From an uncultured Clostridia bacterium (lineage in GTDB: Bacteria; Bacillota; Clostridia; Lachnospirales; Lachnospiraceae): a stretch of DNA of 32,345 nucleotides. The DNA lies in NCBI GenBank assembly GCA_946624325.1, contig CAMOSC010000009.1:1-32345 (forward strand), read 5' to 3'. The notes under the pieces were generated by a model. That model was given only the letters and a program-made list of their open reading frames with translations. It was not told the origin of the DNA and searched no databases. Position numbers and translations under genes: made by a program. Below, piece by piece: positions 6,813 to 14,829 of the stretch. The number at the start of each line of letters is the position of its first letter. Positions within the stretch are counted from its first letter, which is position 1.

Positions 6813-8552
6813 GTGAAAGAATTACTGATCGGTAATGCCGCCGTAGCGCGGGGATTGTATGAAGCCGGATGCGGGTTCGTATCCAGCTATCCGGGAACGC
6901 CCAGCACGGAGATCACGGAGTTTGCGGCGAAATATGATGAGATTGTCTGCGAATGGGCGCCGAACGAAAAGGTAGCGCTGGAGGCCGCCTTCGGGGCATC
7001 CCTCGGTGGGATGCGGGCTGCATGCTGCATGAAGCATGTGGGACTGAATGTTGCGGCTGATCCGCTTTTCACGCTTTCCTATACCGGGGTGACGGGCGGA
7101 GTTGTCGTCTGCGTGGCGGATGACCCGGGCATGCATTCCTCCCAGAATGAACAGGATTCCAGGAATTATGCGCGTGCCGCAAAGCTTCCGATGCTGGAGC
7201 CGGCGGATTCGATGGAGTGCCTGGAATTCGCCAAAACGGCTTTCGCGCTTTCCGAGCAGTTTGACACGCCGGTGCTTCTGCGCACCTGTACCAGGATAGC
7301 CCATTCCCAGAGCATCGTTGAGACGTCCGCGCGCACGGAATGCCCCGTTAAACCCTATGAAAAGCATCCGGAAAAATATATCATGATGCCCGCCTATGCA
7401 AAGAAAAGGCATCCGTTTGTCGAAGAGAGGACGGAGAGGCTTTCGGAGTATGCGGAAACGGCGTCTTTCAACCGGGAAGAGTTTTACGACGATAAAATCG
7501 GTATTATCACTTCCGGAACCGCTTATCAGTATGTGCGTGAAGCATTCGGGGAGTCGGTCAGCGTCCTGAAGCTGGGGATGGTTTATCCGCTCCCGGAGAA
7601 AAAAATCCGGGCATTTGCGGCAAAGGTACAGAAGCTGTATGTCGTAGAGGAGCTGGATCCGTTCCTGGAAAATGCCGTGCGGGCTTTGGGAATCGAGGTT
7701 ACGGGAAAGGCGCTTTTCTCCATGCTGGGCGAATTCTCGCAGAAAACCGTCCGGGAAGTCTTCGGTCTGGAGAATCCGGAAGCCGGGAAGCTGTCCCGTG
7801 AGATTCCGGCCCGTCCGCCCATGATGTGCGCCGGCTGTCCGCACCGCGGGATGTTCTATGCCATGGCAAAGAAGAAGCTCACGGTACTCGGTGATATCGG
7901 CTGCTATACTCTCGGAGCCCAGGCACCGCTGTCCGCGCTGGACAGCACACTCTGCATGGGCGCTTCCGTTTCGGGGCTGCACGGCTTCAATAAGGCCCGC
8001 AGAGCCGAGGCGGAAGGAAAGAGCGTTGCGGTGATCGGAGATTCCACCTTTATCCATTCGGGTGTTACCGGTCTGATCAATATAGCTTATAATGCCTCCA
8101 ATTCCACGGTGGTTATCCTGGACAATTCCATCACGGGCATGACGGGTCATCAGCAGAATCCGACTACAGGCTACAATATAAAAGGGGATCCCGCCGCAAA
8201 GATTGATCTGGAAACGCTCTGCCGCGCGGTCGGAATCAACCGTGTCCGGGTTGTAGATCCCTATGACCTGAAAGCCTGCGAGGATGCGCTTACGGAGGAG
8301 CTTGCCGCTCCGGAACCCTCCGTGATTATCTCCAGGAGGCCGTGCGTACTGCTCAAGTATGTCAGGCCGAAAACTCCGCTGCACGTTTCCCGGGAAGATT
8401 GCAGGGGCTGTAAAAAGTGCATGAAATTCGGGTGCCCGGCTATCAGCTTCCGGGACGGAAAAGCGCAGATTGACCGCACGCTTTGCGTAGGCTGCGAGGT
8501 CTGCAGCCAGATCTGCCCGTTTGGCGCGTTTGTAAAGGAGGGAGAGGCATGA
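6813..8552 (+). CDS. iorA: Indolepyruvate ferredoxin oxidoreductase alpha subunit (GTG start)
   Basis: MKELLIGNAAVARGLYEAGCGFVSSYPGTPSTEI; TPP region GDSTFIHSGVTGLINIAYNASNSTVVILDNSITGMTGHQQNP; C-terminal CRGCKKCMKFGCP and CVGCEVCSQICP iron-sulfur motifs. Confidence 0.95.
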   Translation: MKELLIGNAAVARGLYEAGCGFVSSYPGTPSTEITEFAAKYDEIVCEWAPNEKVALEAAFGASLGGMRAACCMKHVGLNVAADPLFTLSYTGVTGGVVVCVADDPGMHSSQNEQDSRNYARAAKLPMLEPADSMECLEFAKTAFALSEQFDTPVLLRTCTRIAHSQSIVETSARTECPVKPYEKHPEKYIMMPAYAKKRHPFVEERTERLSEYAETASFNREEFYDDKIGIITSGTAYQYVREAFGESVSVLKLGMVYPLPEKKIRAFAAKVQKLYVVEELDPFLENAVRALGIEVTGKALFSMLGEFSQKTVREVFGLENPEAGKLSREIPARPPMMCAGCPHRGMFYAMAKKKLTVLGDIGCYTLGAQAPLSALDSTLCMGASVSGLHGFNKARRAEAEGKSVAVIGDSTFIHSGVTGLINIAYNASNSTVVILDNSITGMTGHQQNPTTGYNIKGDPAAKIDLETLCRAVGINRVRVVDPYDLKACEDALTEELAAPEPSVIISRRPCVLLKYVRPKTPLHVSREDCRGCKKCMKFGCPAISFRDGKAQIDRTLCVGCEVCSQICPFGAFVKEGEA

Positions 8553-9130
8553 CAGATACAAAGAGCATCATGATCGTCGGAGTCGGCGGCCAGGGATCCC
8601 TGCTTGCCAGCAAGCTCCTCGGGCGCCTTCTGGTGGATGAGGGGTACGATGTCAAGGTATCCGAGGTCCATGGCATGAGCCAGCGGGGCGGATCCGTCGA
8701 AACCTATGTGCGGTTCGGAAAGCGCGTCAGCTCACCCATTATTGAGGACGGTGAAGCGGACATTATCGTTTCCTTTGAGCGGATTGAGGCGGCCAGATGG
8801 TTTTCGCGGCTGAAAAAGGGCGGGACCATTGTAGTCAATACCCAGATGATTGATCCCATGCCCGTCATAATCGGCGCAGCCGAATATCCTGCGGATGTTC
8901 TGGAAGAAATGCAGAAAACCGGGGCCGCGGTGGATGCCATCGACGCCCTGGCCCTCGCGGAGGAGGCCGGTTCCCCGAAAGCCGCAAACATAGTCCTGAT
9001 GGCAAGGGTGGCCAAATATTTTGATATACCGTATGATAAATGGATTCAGGCGATTGAGAAAACCGTTGCCCCGAAATTTGTGGAGCTCAACCGGAAGGCG
9101 TTTTCTCTCGGCTACCATTATCAGAAATAA
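8549..9130 (+). CDS. iorB: Indolepyruvate ferredoxin oxidoreductase beta subunit
   Basis: MTDTKSIMIVGVGGQGSLLASKLLGRLLVDEGYDVKVSEVHGMSQRGGSVETYVRFG; ATGA overlap with iorA stop; SD ggagggagag. Confidence 0.93.
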   Translation: MTDTKSIMIVGVGGQGSLLASKLLGRLLVDEGYDVKVSEVHGMSQRGGSVETYVRFGKRVSSPIIEDGEADIIVSFERIEAARWFSRLKKGGTIVVNTQMIDPMPVIIGAAEYPADVLEEMQKTGAAVDAIDALALAEEAGSPKAANIVLMARVAKYFDIPYDKWIQAIEKTVAPKFVELNRKAFSLGYHYQK

Positions 9131-9200
9131 ATCGATGGGCGGGCGGGAGCTTTTCCCGCGGCGTACCGCTGTTGCAGTAGTAAGGATTTTTCGGTAGCAT

Positions 9201-9353
9201 GTTACTGTTCAGAGCCAGGCGCAACTCTGTGGAGAATCACGGATTCCGCTGGCGGAAATCCGTGATTCTCCGCAGAGTTGCATCTGGCGAGCACGCCACA
9301 ACTCCAGAAATGGCTGCTTTCGCCATTTCTGGAGTCTGGATCTGAACAGTAAC
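9201..9353. repeat. MITE-like cruciform element, full copy 2 (inverted relative to copy 1)
   Basis: gttactgttcagagccag ... ctggatctgaacagtaac terminal inverted repeats (1 mismatch); internal hairpins gcaactctgtggagaatcacggattccgc/... and aactccagaaatggc/gccatttctggag. Confidence 0.9.
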
Positions 9354-9402
9354 CGCAGCAGTATCGTGAATCTCCGGGACCCAGACAAGGAGGAATTGCA
9401 AA

Positions 9403-10710
9403 ATGGGACCTTTTTATCAGGAGGAAATTGAAACCGCCTCGCGGGAGCAGATCCTGGCCTGGCAGAATGAGCGGCTTGTAAAGCAGGTCCGCAATGTCTA
9501 TGACAATGTGGAGTATTACCGCAGAAAAATGGATGAGAAGGGCGTGAAGCCGGAGGATATCCAGTCTGTGGAGGATCTGTACAAGCTTCCGTTCCTGACC
9601 AAGGACGATCTGCGCGACGCCTATCCGTACGGCCTTATGGCCCGTCCCCTTTCAGACTGCGTCAGAATCCAGTCTACCAGCGGTACAACGGGAAGACGCG
9701 TGGTGGCATTCTATACGCAGCATGATGTGGACCTGTGGGAGGAGTGCTGTGCCAGAGCTATTACGGCTGTCGGCGGTACGAAGGAGGATGTCTGCCAGGT
9801 CTGCTACGGATACGGACTGTTTACCGGAGGTCCCGGCTTAAACGGCGGTTCCCACAAGGTGGGCTGCCTGACCCTGCCCATGTCCTCCGGAAATACGGAC
9901 CGTCAGATTCAGTTTATGATTGATCTGCAGGCCACGATCCTCTGCTGCACCCCCTCCTATGCGGCTTATCTGGGAGAGAGCATCATCGAGAGGGGACTCA
10001 GGGACCAGATCAGGCTCAAGGCGGGCATTTTCGGCGCGGAAGCCTGGACCGAGGAGATGCGGCACGATATCGAGCAGAAGCTCGGAATCAAGGCTTATGA
10101 TATTTACGGGCTGACCGAGATTTCCGGCCCGGGTGTTGCGTTTGAGTGCAGTGCTCAGAACGGCATGCATATCAATGAGGACCACTTTATCGCGGAGGTG
10201 ATTGACCCGGCGACCGGCGAGGTGCTTCCGGAAGGCTCCAAGGGTGAGCTCGTGTTCACCAGCATTACCAAGGAAGCGTTCCCGCTGCTGCGCTACCGCA
10301 CCAAGGATATCTGCATTCTGAGCCGCGAGAAATGCTCCTGCGGACGCACGCATGTCAAGATGACGAAGCCTCTGGGCAGAAGCGACGACATGCTGATCGT
10401 CAAGGGCGTCAATGTATTCCCGAGCCAGATCGAGACGGTTCTGCTCCAGAAGGGCCTTACCTCGAACTATCAGATCATCGTGGACCGCGTCAATCACAGC
10501 GATACCATTGAAGTTAAAGTCGAAATCACTCCCGAGCTGTTCTCCGACGATATGTCAACGCTGTCAGCAAGGGAAAAGGAGATCGTGGATGCTCTGAAAT
10601 CCATGCTGGGAATCTATGCAAAGGTCAGCATAGTGGAGCCGAAGTCCATTATCCGGAGCGAAGGAAAGGCCGTGCGCGTCATCGACCGCAGAAATCTTTA
10701 CAAGGGATAA
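9403..10710 (+). CDS. paaK: Phenylacetate-CoA ligase family protein (AMP-forming)
   Basis: IQSTSGTTGRRVVAFYTQHD, YGLTEISGPGVAFEC, GELVFTSITKEAFPLLRYRTKDI, GRSDDMLIVKGVNVFPSQIE. Confidence 0.93.
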   Translation: MGPFYQEEIETASREQILAWQNERLVKQVRNVYDNVEYYRRKMDEKGVKPEDIQSVEDLYKLPFLTKDDLRDAYPYGLMARPLSDCVRIQSTSGTTGRRVVAFYTQHDVDLWEECCARAITAVGGTKEDVCQVCYGYGLFTGGPGLNGGSHKVGCLTLPMSSGNTDRQIQFMIDLQATILCCTPSYAAYLGESIIERGLRDQIRLKAGIFGAEAWTEEMRHDIEQKLGIKAYDIYGLTEISGPGVAFECSAQNGMHINEDHFIAEVIDPATGEVLPEGSKGELVFTSITKEAFPLLRYRTKDICILSREKCSCGRTHVKMTKPLGRSDDMLIVKGVNVFPSQIETVLLQKGLTSNYQIIVDRVNHSDTIEVKVEITPELFSDDMSTLSAREKEIVDALKSMLGIYAKVSIVEPKSIIRSEGKAVRVIDRRNLYKG

Positions 10711-10729
10711 ACAGCCTTCTGCGGGTTTT

Positions 10730-10773
10730 CCCGGATTTGCATGCGGCGAACACGCCGCAACTCCGGAAATGGT
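10730..10773. repeat. MITE-like element, truncated copy (orientation as copy 2)
   Basis: ccggatttgcatgcggcgaacacgccgcaactccggaaatgg; its reverse complement matches the ctccggaaatgg-ctgcggcgtgctcgcc-atgcaaatc core of the other copies. Confidence 0.65.
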
Positions 10774-10831
10774 TTCTTATCAGCAATGATACCGTAACAT
10801 TTGTTTTCATATTTATCACAGGAGGTTCACC

Positions 10832-11263
10832 ATGACAATTCAACAGCTCTCGGTTTTTGCGGAAAACCGGTTCGGAACGACCCTCAGTGTTACGGAAGCC
10901 CTGGGGAAAGCGGGAATCGATATCAGAGCGCTCAATGTAGCCGATTCCGAAGGCTTCGGCATCCTGAGAATGATTGTGGACGATACGGAGAAAGCGAAGA
11001 ACGTACTGGATCAGGAGCAATGCATCACATCCGTTGCGGAAGTCCTGGGCGTTTACATTCCGGATTCTCCGGGCGGCCTTTCGGAGGTTCTGCGGATCCT
11101 GGCGGATCATCAGGTGAATATTGAGTATCTCTATGCTTTTATCGTGAAGAGCGACGTTAACGCCTGCGTGGTGCTTCGCGTCAGGGATAACGAGGAAGTG
11201 GAGCAGATTCTCACGGAGGCGGGCATTAAGCTCGTCAGCAGGGAGGATATCCAGGGGCTGTAA
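10832..11263 (+). CDS. ACT-domain protein (tandem ACT, amino-acid-binding)
   Basis: MTIQQLSVFAENRFGTTLSVTEALGKAGIDIRALNVADSEGFGILRMIVDD and second module; SD aggaggttcacc. Commonly found beside iorAB/paaK. Confidence 0.85.
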   Translation: MTIQQLSVFAENRFGTTLSVTEALGKAGIDIRALNVADSEGFGILRMIVDDTEKAKNVLDQEQCITSVAEVLGVYIPDSPGGLSEVLRILADHQVNIEYLYAFIVKSDVNACVVLRVRDNEEVEQILTEAGIKLVSREDIQGL

Positions 11264-11343
11264 ACCGAAGCTCCGGGAACGTACAGTTTCAGGATCGGGT
11301 GGGTGGAAAACCATCCGCCACCCGATTCCGCAGGAGAACATTC

Positions 11344-11364
11344 GCAGCCTCCGGCTGCTTTTAT
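11344..11364 (+). terminator. Intrinsic terminator after the ior-paaK-ACT cluster
   Basis: gcagcc tcc ggctgc tttta. Confidence 0.7.
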
Positions 11365-11367
11365 CCG

Positions 11368-11416
11368 GAACCCGGCAGATGTGGAAGCCGCAGCGGCTTT
11401 TACGCCTGCCGGGTTC
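11368..11416. repeat. Nested inverted repeat upstream of 11521 gene
   Basis: gaacccggcag (11368-11378) / ctgccgggttc (11406-11416) with inner aagccg/cggctt. Confidence 0.65.
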
Positions 11417-11442
11417 CTGCGCGAAGCAATGGCTTCCCGCTG

Positions 11443-11471
11443 TTGACAGCGCCTGGATGGCGTGGTACAAT
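11443..11471 (+). promoter_or_regulatory. Sigma-A promoter
   Basis: TTGACA (11443-11448), 17 bp, TACAAT (11466-11471). Confidence 0.82.
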
Positions 11472-11520
11472 ATACAAACTCTCTACAGGAACAGGAATGC
11501 AAAGAAAGCGGGTACAGGCA

Positions 11521-12153
11521 ATGCTGCATATCGAGAATACTTCAGTCATGAATTTTGAAAATGCCGTTCGCGGAGCAAGGAACCCCATGAACAGCTGGAA
11601 GCGCATGGACAGTACGACAGATGCCGAGGGCAACTTTCATTTCGGGCCGAATGACCTGGATCTTGCCGTGCGCCTGGTGCGCGCCGGCTCGGATCACAGA
11701 AAATTCCTGAGAATGGTATTTGTGTGCATGGATGTCACGGCACCCCTTTACTGGTGGAAGGAATATGACACCTATAAAGTGGCGACGGTTGCCAATTCCA
11801 CGAGCACCATGCACAAAATCCACAGCAGGTCTTTTTCCATGGATGATTTCTCCACAGACCATATGACGGCGGGTACGCGGTCGTTTATGGAGGGTATCGT
11901 GGAGAAGCTGGAGGAAATCCGGAAACGCTATCTGGAAACGAAATCGAAGGAGGACTGGTACGACCTCATCCAGCTGCTCCCCTCGAGCTATAACCAGAAG
12001 CGGACCCTCACCCTGAATTACGAGACCCTGATCAATATTTATCATTCCCGGCATGATCACAAGCTGCAGGAGTGGCATACTTTCTGCAACTGGATTGAAA
12101 GCCTGCCCTACGCAGGGGAGCTGCTGACGGGAGCGGAAGAAACAGAAGGTTAA
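11521..12153 (+). CDS. Uncharacterised protein, possible divergent ThyX-like (FAD-dependent thymidylate synthase) fold
   Basis: Start chosen at MLHIENTSVMNFENAVRG; layout HRKFLRMVFVCMDVTAPLYWWKEYDTYKVATVANSTSTMH ... LLPSSYNQKRTLTLNYETLINIYHSRHDHKLQEWHTFCNWIESLP resembles ThyX helix order, but the canonical RHRxxS motif is absent. Confidence 0.5.
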   Translation: MLHIENTSVMNFENAVRGARNPMNSWKRMDSTTDAEGNFHFGPNDLDLAVRLVRAGSDHRKFLRMVFVCMDVTAPLYWWKEYDTYKVATVANSTSTMHKIHSRSFSMDDFSTDHMTAGTRSFMEGIVEKLEEIRKRYLETKSKEDWYDLIQLLPSSYNQKRTLTLNYETLINIYHSRHDHKLQEWHTFCNWIESLPYAGELLTGAEETEG

Positions 12154-12236
12154 GGGCAGCGCGGATGCGCGCCGCCGCAGCATGAAAAACGGACCTGCCG
12201 GTCCGGATCACAGAGAATACGCATGGGAGTACTGCG

Positions 12237-12698
12237 ATGAATTTGATGATCAAAGCGCCGGCAGGTTTTTTTATGCCGCTTTTTTCTTTTACCGCCATGC
12301 TGCTTTTTGCCCGGCTTGCCATGCAGGACTGGCAGAGCAGGAGACTGTCGAGGCGGGAACTGCTGCTTCTTCTGGTGCTTGGAGGGCTCAGGCTTTTGGG
12401 GGAAAATGCGGCCCCGGACTGCCTGGCCGGGTTTGCGGCGGGGTTTCTCCTTTTCCTGATCCCGTATCGGCTCTTCCGGGGGAAAATGGGCAGGGGAGAC
12501 GTGTACCTTGCGGCAATTCTGGGGCTGTGGATGGGATTCGGCGCATTTCCGGAGGCAGTGGCCGCGGCGATGGCCCTTGCGGCGGGAGCCGCGCTGATGC
12601 GCTTCGGGAGAACGGGGCTTCCGATCGGAACTTTTCTGATCCTGGGAGCCGCCATCTCGCAGCTGATGCGTGCGCTGGAAAAGGTCCTGGCTGGATAA
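12237..12698 (+). CDS. Stand-alone A24-type prepilin peptidase (GxGD aspartic protease)
   Basis: MQDWQSRRLSRRELLLL (first catalytic Asp context), FRGKMGRGDVYLAAILGLWMG (GxGD motif), LPIGTFLILGA; multiple TM segments. Confidence 0.78.
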   Translation: MNLMIKAPAGFFMPLFSFTAMLLFARLAMQDWQSRRLSRRELLLLLVLGGLRLLGENAAPDCLAGFAAGFLLFLIPYRLFRGKMGRGDVYLAAILGLWMGFGAFPEAVAAAMALAAGAALMRFGRTGLPIGTFLILGAAISQLMRALEKVLAG

Positions 12699-12773
12699 CG
12701 CGCCGGGAGAGCTTTCATGGGCAGGCGCAGCACGGATATCCGGCTCTTTTTTGCGTATCACCGTAAAACGCGC

Positions 12774-12802
12774 TTGCCAGTTGGCAAGGTTTGTACTATA
12801 AT
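12774..12802 (+). promoter_or_regulatory. Sigma-A promoter of pta, overlapped by an inverted repeat
   Basis: TTGCCA (12774-12779), 17 bp, TATAAT (12797-12802); palindrome CTTGCCA-GT-TGGCAAG at 12773-12788. Confidence 0.85.
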
Positions 12803-12872
12803 ATACGCGGTTCATTCCTGCAGAGGAAGGGTATGCTCCGCGCTCAGGCGCGGAAAGCGGAAAGGAGAAAAC

Positions 12873-13868
12873 ATGGGATTTATTGAGAGCCTTAAGGTAA
12901 GGGCGAGAGCTGACAAGAAAACAATCATTCTTCCGGAATCCATGGACAGAAGAACCTGGGCGGCGGCTGAGCAGATTCTCCGCGAGGATATTGCAAACCT
13001 GATCATTCTTGCAGGACCGAAGGAAGTGGAGGAGTTCGGAAAGGAATTCAATACAGAGGGTGCTACCATTATCGACCCCGCCACCTATGAGAAAACCCAG
13101 CAGTATATCGATCTTTTCGTGGAGCTGAGAAAGAAAAAGGGCCTTACCGAGGAAGAGGCAAGAAAGATCGCCCTGAGCGATTTTGCCTACTATGCATGCC
13201 TGATGATCAAGGCCGGCGATGCTGACGGTATGGTTTCCGGAGCCTGCCATTCCACGGCGAATACGCTTCGTCCCTGCCTGCAGATCATCAAGACAAAGCC
13301 CGGCGTTAAGCTGGTTTCCGCCTTCTTCCTGATGGTGGTTCCGGACTGCGAGTACGGCGAGCACGGCGTGTTCCTCTTCGCGGACAGCGGCCTTGTACAG
13401 GATCCGAATCCGGAAGAGCTTGCAGCCATTGCCCAGTCCTCCGCGGAGAGCTTTGAACTGCTTACCGGAGCAAAGGCCAAGGTGGCCATGCTGTCTCATT
13501 CCACCAAGGGCAGTGCAAAGCACGACCTGGTGACCAAGGTTACGGATGCGGTGGCAATCGCCCATGAGCAGTATCCGGATCTCCTTCTGGACGGCGAGCT
13601 GCAGTTTGACGCGGCGGTGGTTCCCTCCGTTGCCGCCTCCAAGGCTCCGGGAAGCCCGGTTGCCGGTCAGGCAAACGTCATGATTTTCCCGAACCTGGAT
13701 GCCGGAAACATCGGCTACAAGCTGGTTCAGCGCCTTGCAAAGGCAGAGGCCTACGGACCTATCACGCAGGGAATCGGAGCTGCCGTAAACGACCTGTCGA
13801 GAGGCTGCAGCGCAGAGGATATCGTCGGTGTGGTTGCCATCACCGCGGTACAGGCGCAGGCACAGTAA
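12873..13868 (+). CDS. pta: Phosphate acetyltransferase
   Basis: MGFIESLKVRARADKKTIILPESMDRRTWAAAEQI; DGMVSGACHSTANTLRP; AMLSHSTKGSAKHD; VMIFPNLDAGNIGYKLVQRLAKAEAYGPITQGI; SD aaaggag. Confidence 0.96.
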   Translation: MGFIESLKVRARADKKTIILPESMDRRTWAAAEQILREDIANLIILAGPKEVEEFGKEFNTEGATIIDPATYEKTQQYIDLFVELRKKKGLTEEEARKIALSDFAYYACLMIKAGDADGMVSGACHSTANTLRPCLQIIKTKPGVKLVSAFFLMVVPDCEYGEHGVFLFADSGLVQDPNPEELAAIAQSSAESFELLTGAKAKVAMLSHSTKGSAKHDLVTKVTDAVAIAHEQYPDLLLDGELQFDAAVVPSVAASKAPGSPVAGQANVMIFPNLDAGNIGYKLVQRLAKAEAYGPITQGIGAAVNDLSRGCSAEDIVGVVAITAVQAQAQ

Positions 13869-13917
13869 GACGGCAGACGGTTTTTGCGCCTGTCCGCCTG
13901 TTTCCTGAAAAATCCGG

Positions 13918-13946
13918 TTGACAAACACGGGCTGTTTCGATATAAT
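13918..13946 (+). promoter_or_regulatory. Sigma-A promoter upstream of yceD-rpmF-plsX
   Basis: TTGACA (13918-13923), 17 bp, TATAAT (13941-13946): consensus. Confidence 0.9.
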
Positions 13947-14000
13947 ACTTGAGTATGTGTCAGTGTCCCCGTACTTTTTACGGGATGACAGGAGGATTGC

Positions 14001-14534
14001 ATGCAGATAGATCTGACGGAGTTTTTTTCAGCGGCCGGTCTGACAAAGGAGATGGAAGTCCCCTTTGAACAGAAGGAGGTGTGCTGGAACGGAGAGCAGT
14101 ATCCGGTTTCGGAGGCCCTTCCGGTTCAGCTTACGGTTACCGGCGAAGGCGGCGGTGTGCTCAGCATATCCGGAAGTGCCCGTCTCACCCTGGAAATCCC
14201 CTGCGGCAGATGTCTGACACCTGTGGCATATCCGTTCACCCTGAGCTTTGAGCACAGGATTGAAACCGCGAATGAAGGGGAAGAAGACACGGAGGCGACG
14301 GACGAGCAGCCTTTCGTCCTGAACCATCTGCTTGATGTTGACCGGCTGGTCAGCGAAGAGCTGTATGTAAATATGCCTATGAAGGTTCTGTGCAAACCGG
14401 ATTGCCTCGGGATCTGCCCGAAATGCGGCTGCAACAGAAATATCAGGGATTGCGGCTGTGACCTTTTTGAGCCGGATCCAAGAATGGCTCTGATCCGTGA
14501 CCTGTTTCAGGGAGGCGGAGAGAACGGTTCCTGA
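14001..14534 (+). CDS. DUF177/YceD family protein
   Basis: Cys-rich C-terminus CKPDCLGICPKCGCNRNIRDCGCD, location immediately before rpmF. Confidence 0.92.
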   Translation: MQIDLTEFFSAAGLTKEMEVPFEQKEVCWNGEQYPVSEALPVQLTVTGEGGGVLSISGSARLTLEIPCGRCLTPVAYPFTLSFEHRIETANEGEEDTEATDEQPFVLNHLLDVDRLVSEELYVNMPMKVLCKPDCLGICPKCGCNRNIRDCGCDLFEPDPRMALIRDLFQGGGENGS

Positions 14535-14589
14535 TATCGGATCAGGCTGTAAATGACGAAGCACGGCTTCGGTAAAAGGAGGTGGGATC

Positions 14590-14772
14590 ATGTCTATTTG
14601 TCCGAAGAACAAATCCTCTAAGGCAAGAAGAGACAAACGCAGGGCGAACTGGAAGATGGGAACCATGAATCTGGTTAAGTGCAGCAAGTGCGGTGCACTG
14701 ACGCTTCCGCACAGAGTCTGCAAGGCCTGCGGTTCTTACAATAAGAGAGAGATCATTTCTGTGGAAGACTGA
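14590..14772 (+). CDS. rpmF: 50S ribosomal protein L32
   Basis: MSICPKNKSSKARRDKRRANWKMGTMNLVKCSKCGALTLPHRVCKACGSYNKREII; SD aaaggaggt. Confidence 0.97.
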   Translation: MSICPKNKSSKARRDKRRANWKMGTMNLVKCSKCGALTLPHRVCKACGSYNKREIISVED

Positions 14773-14779
14773 TCGTAAC

Positions 14780-14806
14780 AAGTGCCCTGCCCTGTGCAAG
14801 GCACTT
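14780..14806 (+). terminator. Hairpin between rpmF and plsX (attenuator/partial terminator)
   Basis: aagtgcc (14780-14786) / ggcactt (14800-14806) followed by ttgcgttt. Confidence 0.6.
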
Positions 14807-14829
14807 TTGCGTTTCGGAGGTTATTGAAT

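Noticed and set aside
6822-8561. 579-aa antisense ORF opposite iorA
   Set aside because: Exactly mirrors the iorA coding frame, composition is His/Arg-rich low-plausibility protein, no SD; typical GC-rich antisense shadow.
12150-13928. 592-aa antisense ORF opposite the A24 peptidase and pta
   Set aside because: Spans two well-supported sense genes and reads as non-protein-like sequence; shadow ORF.
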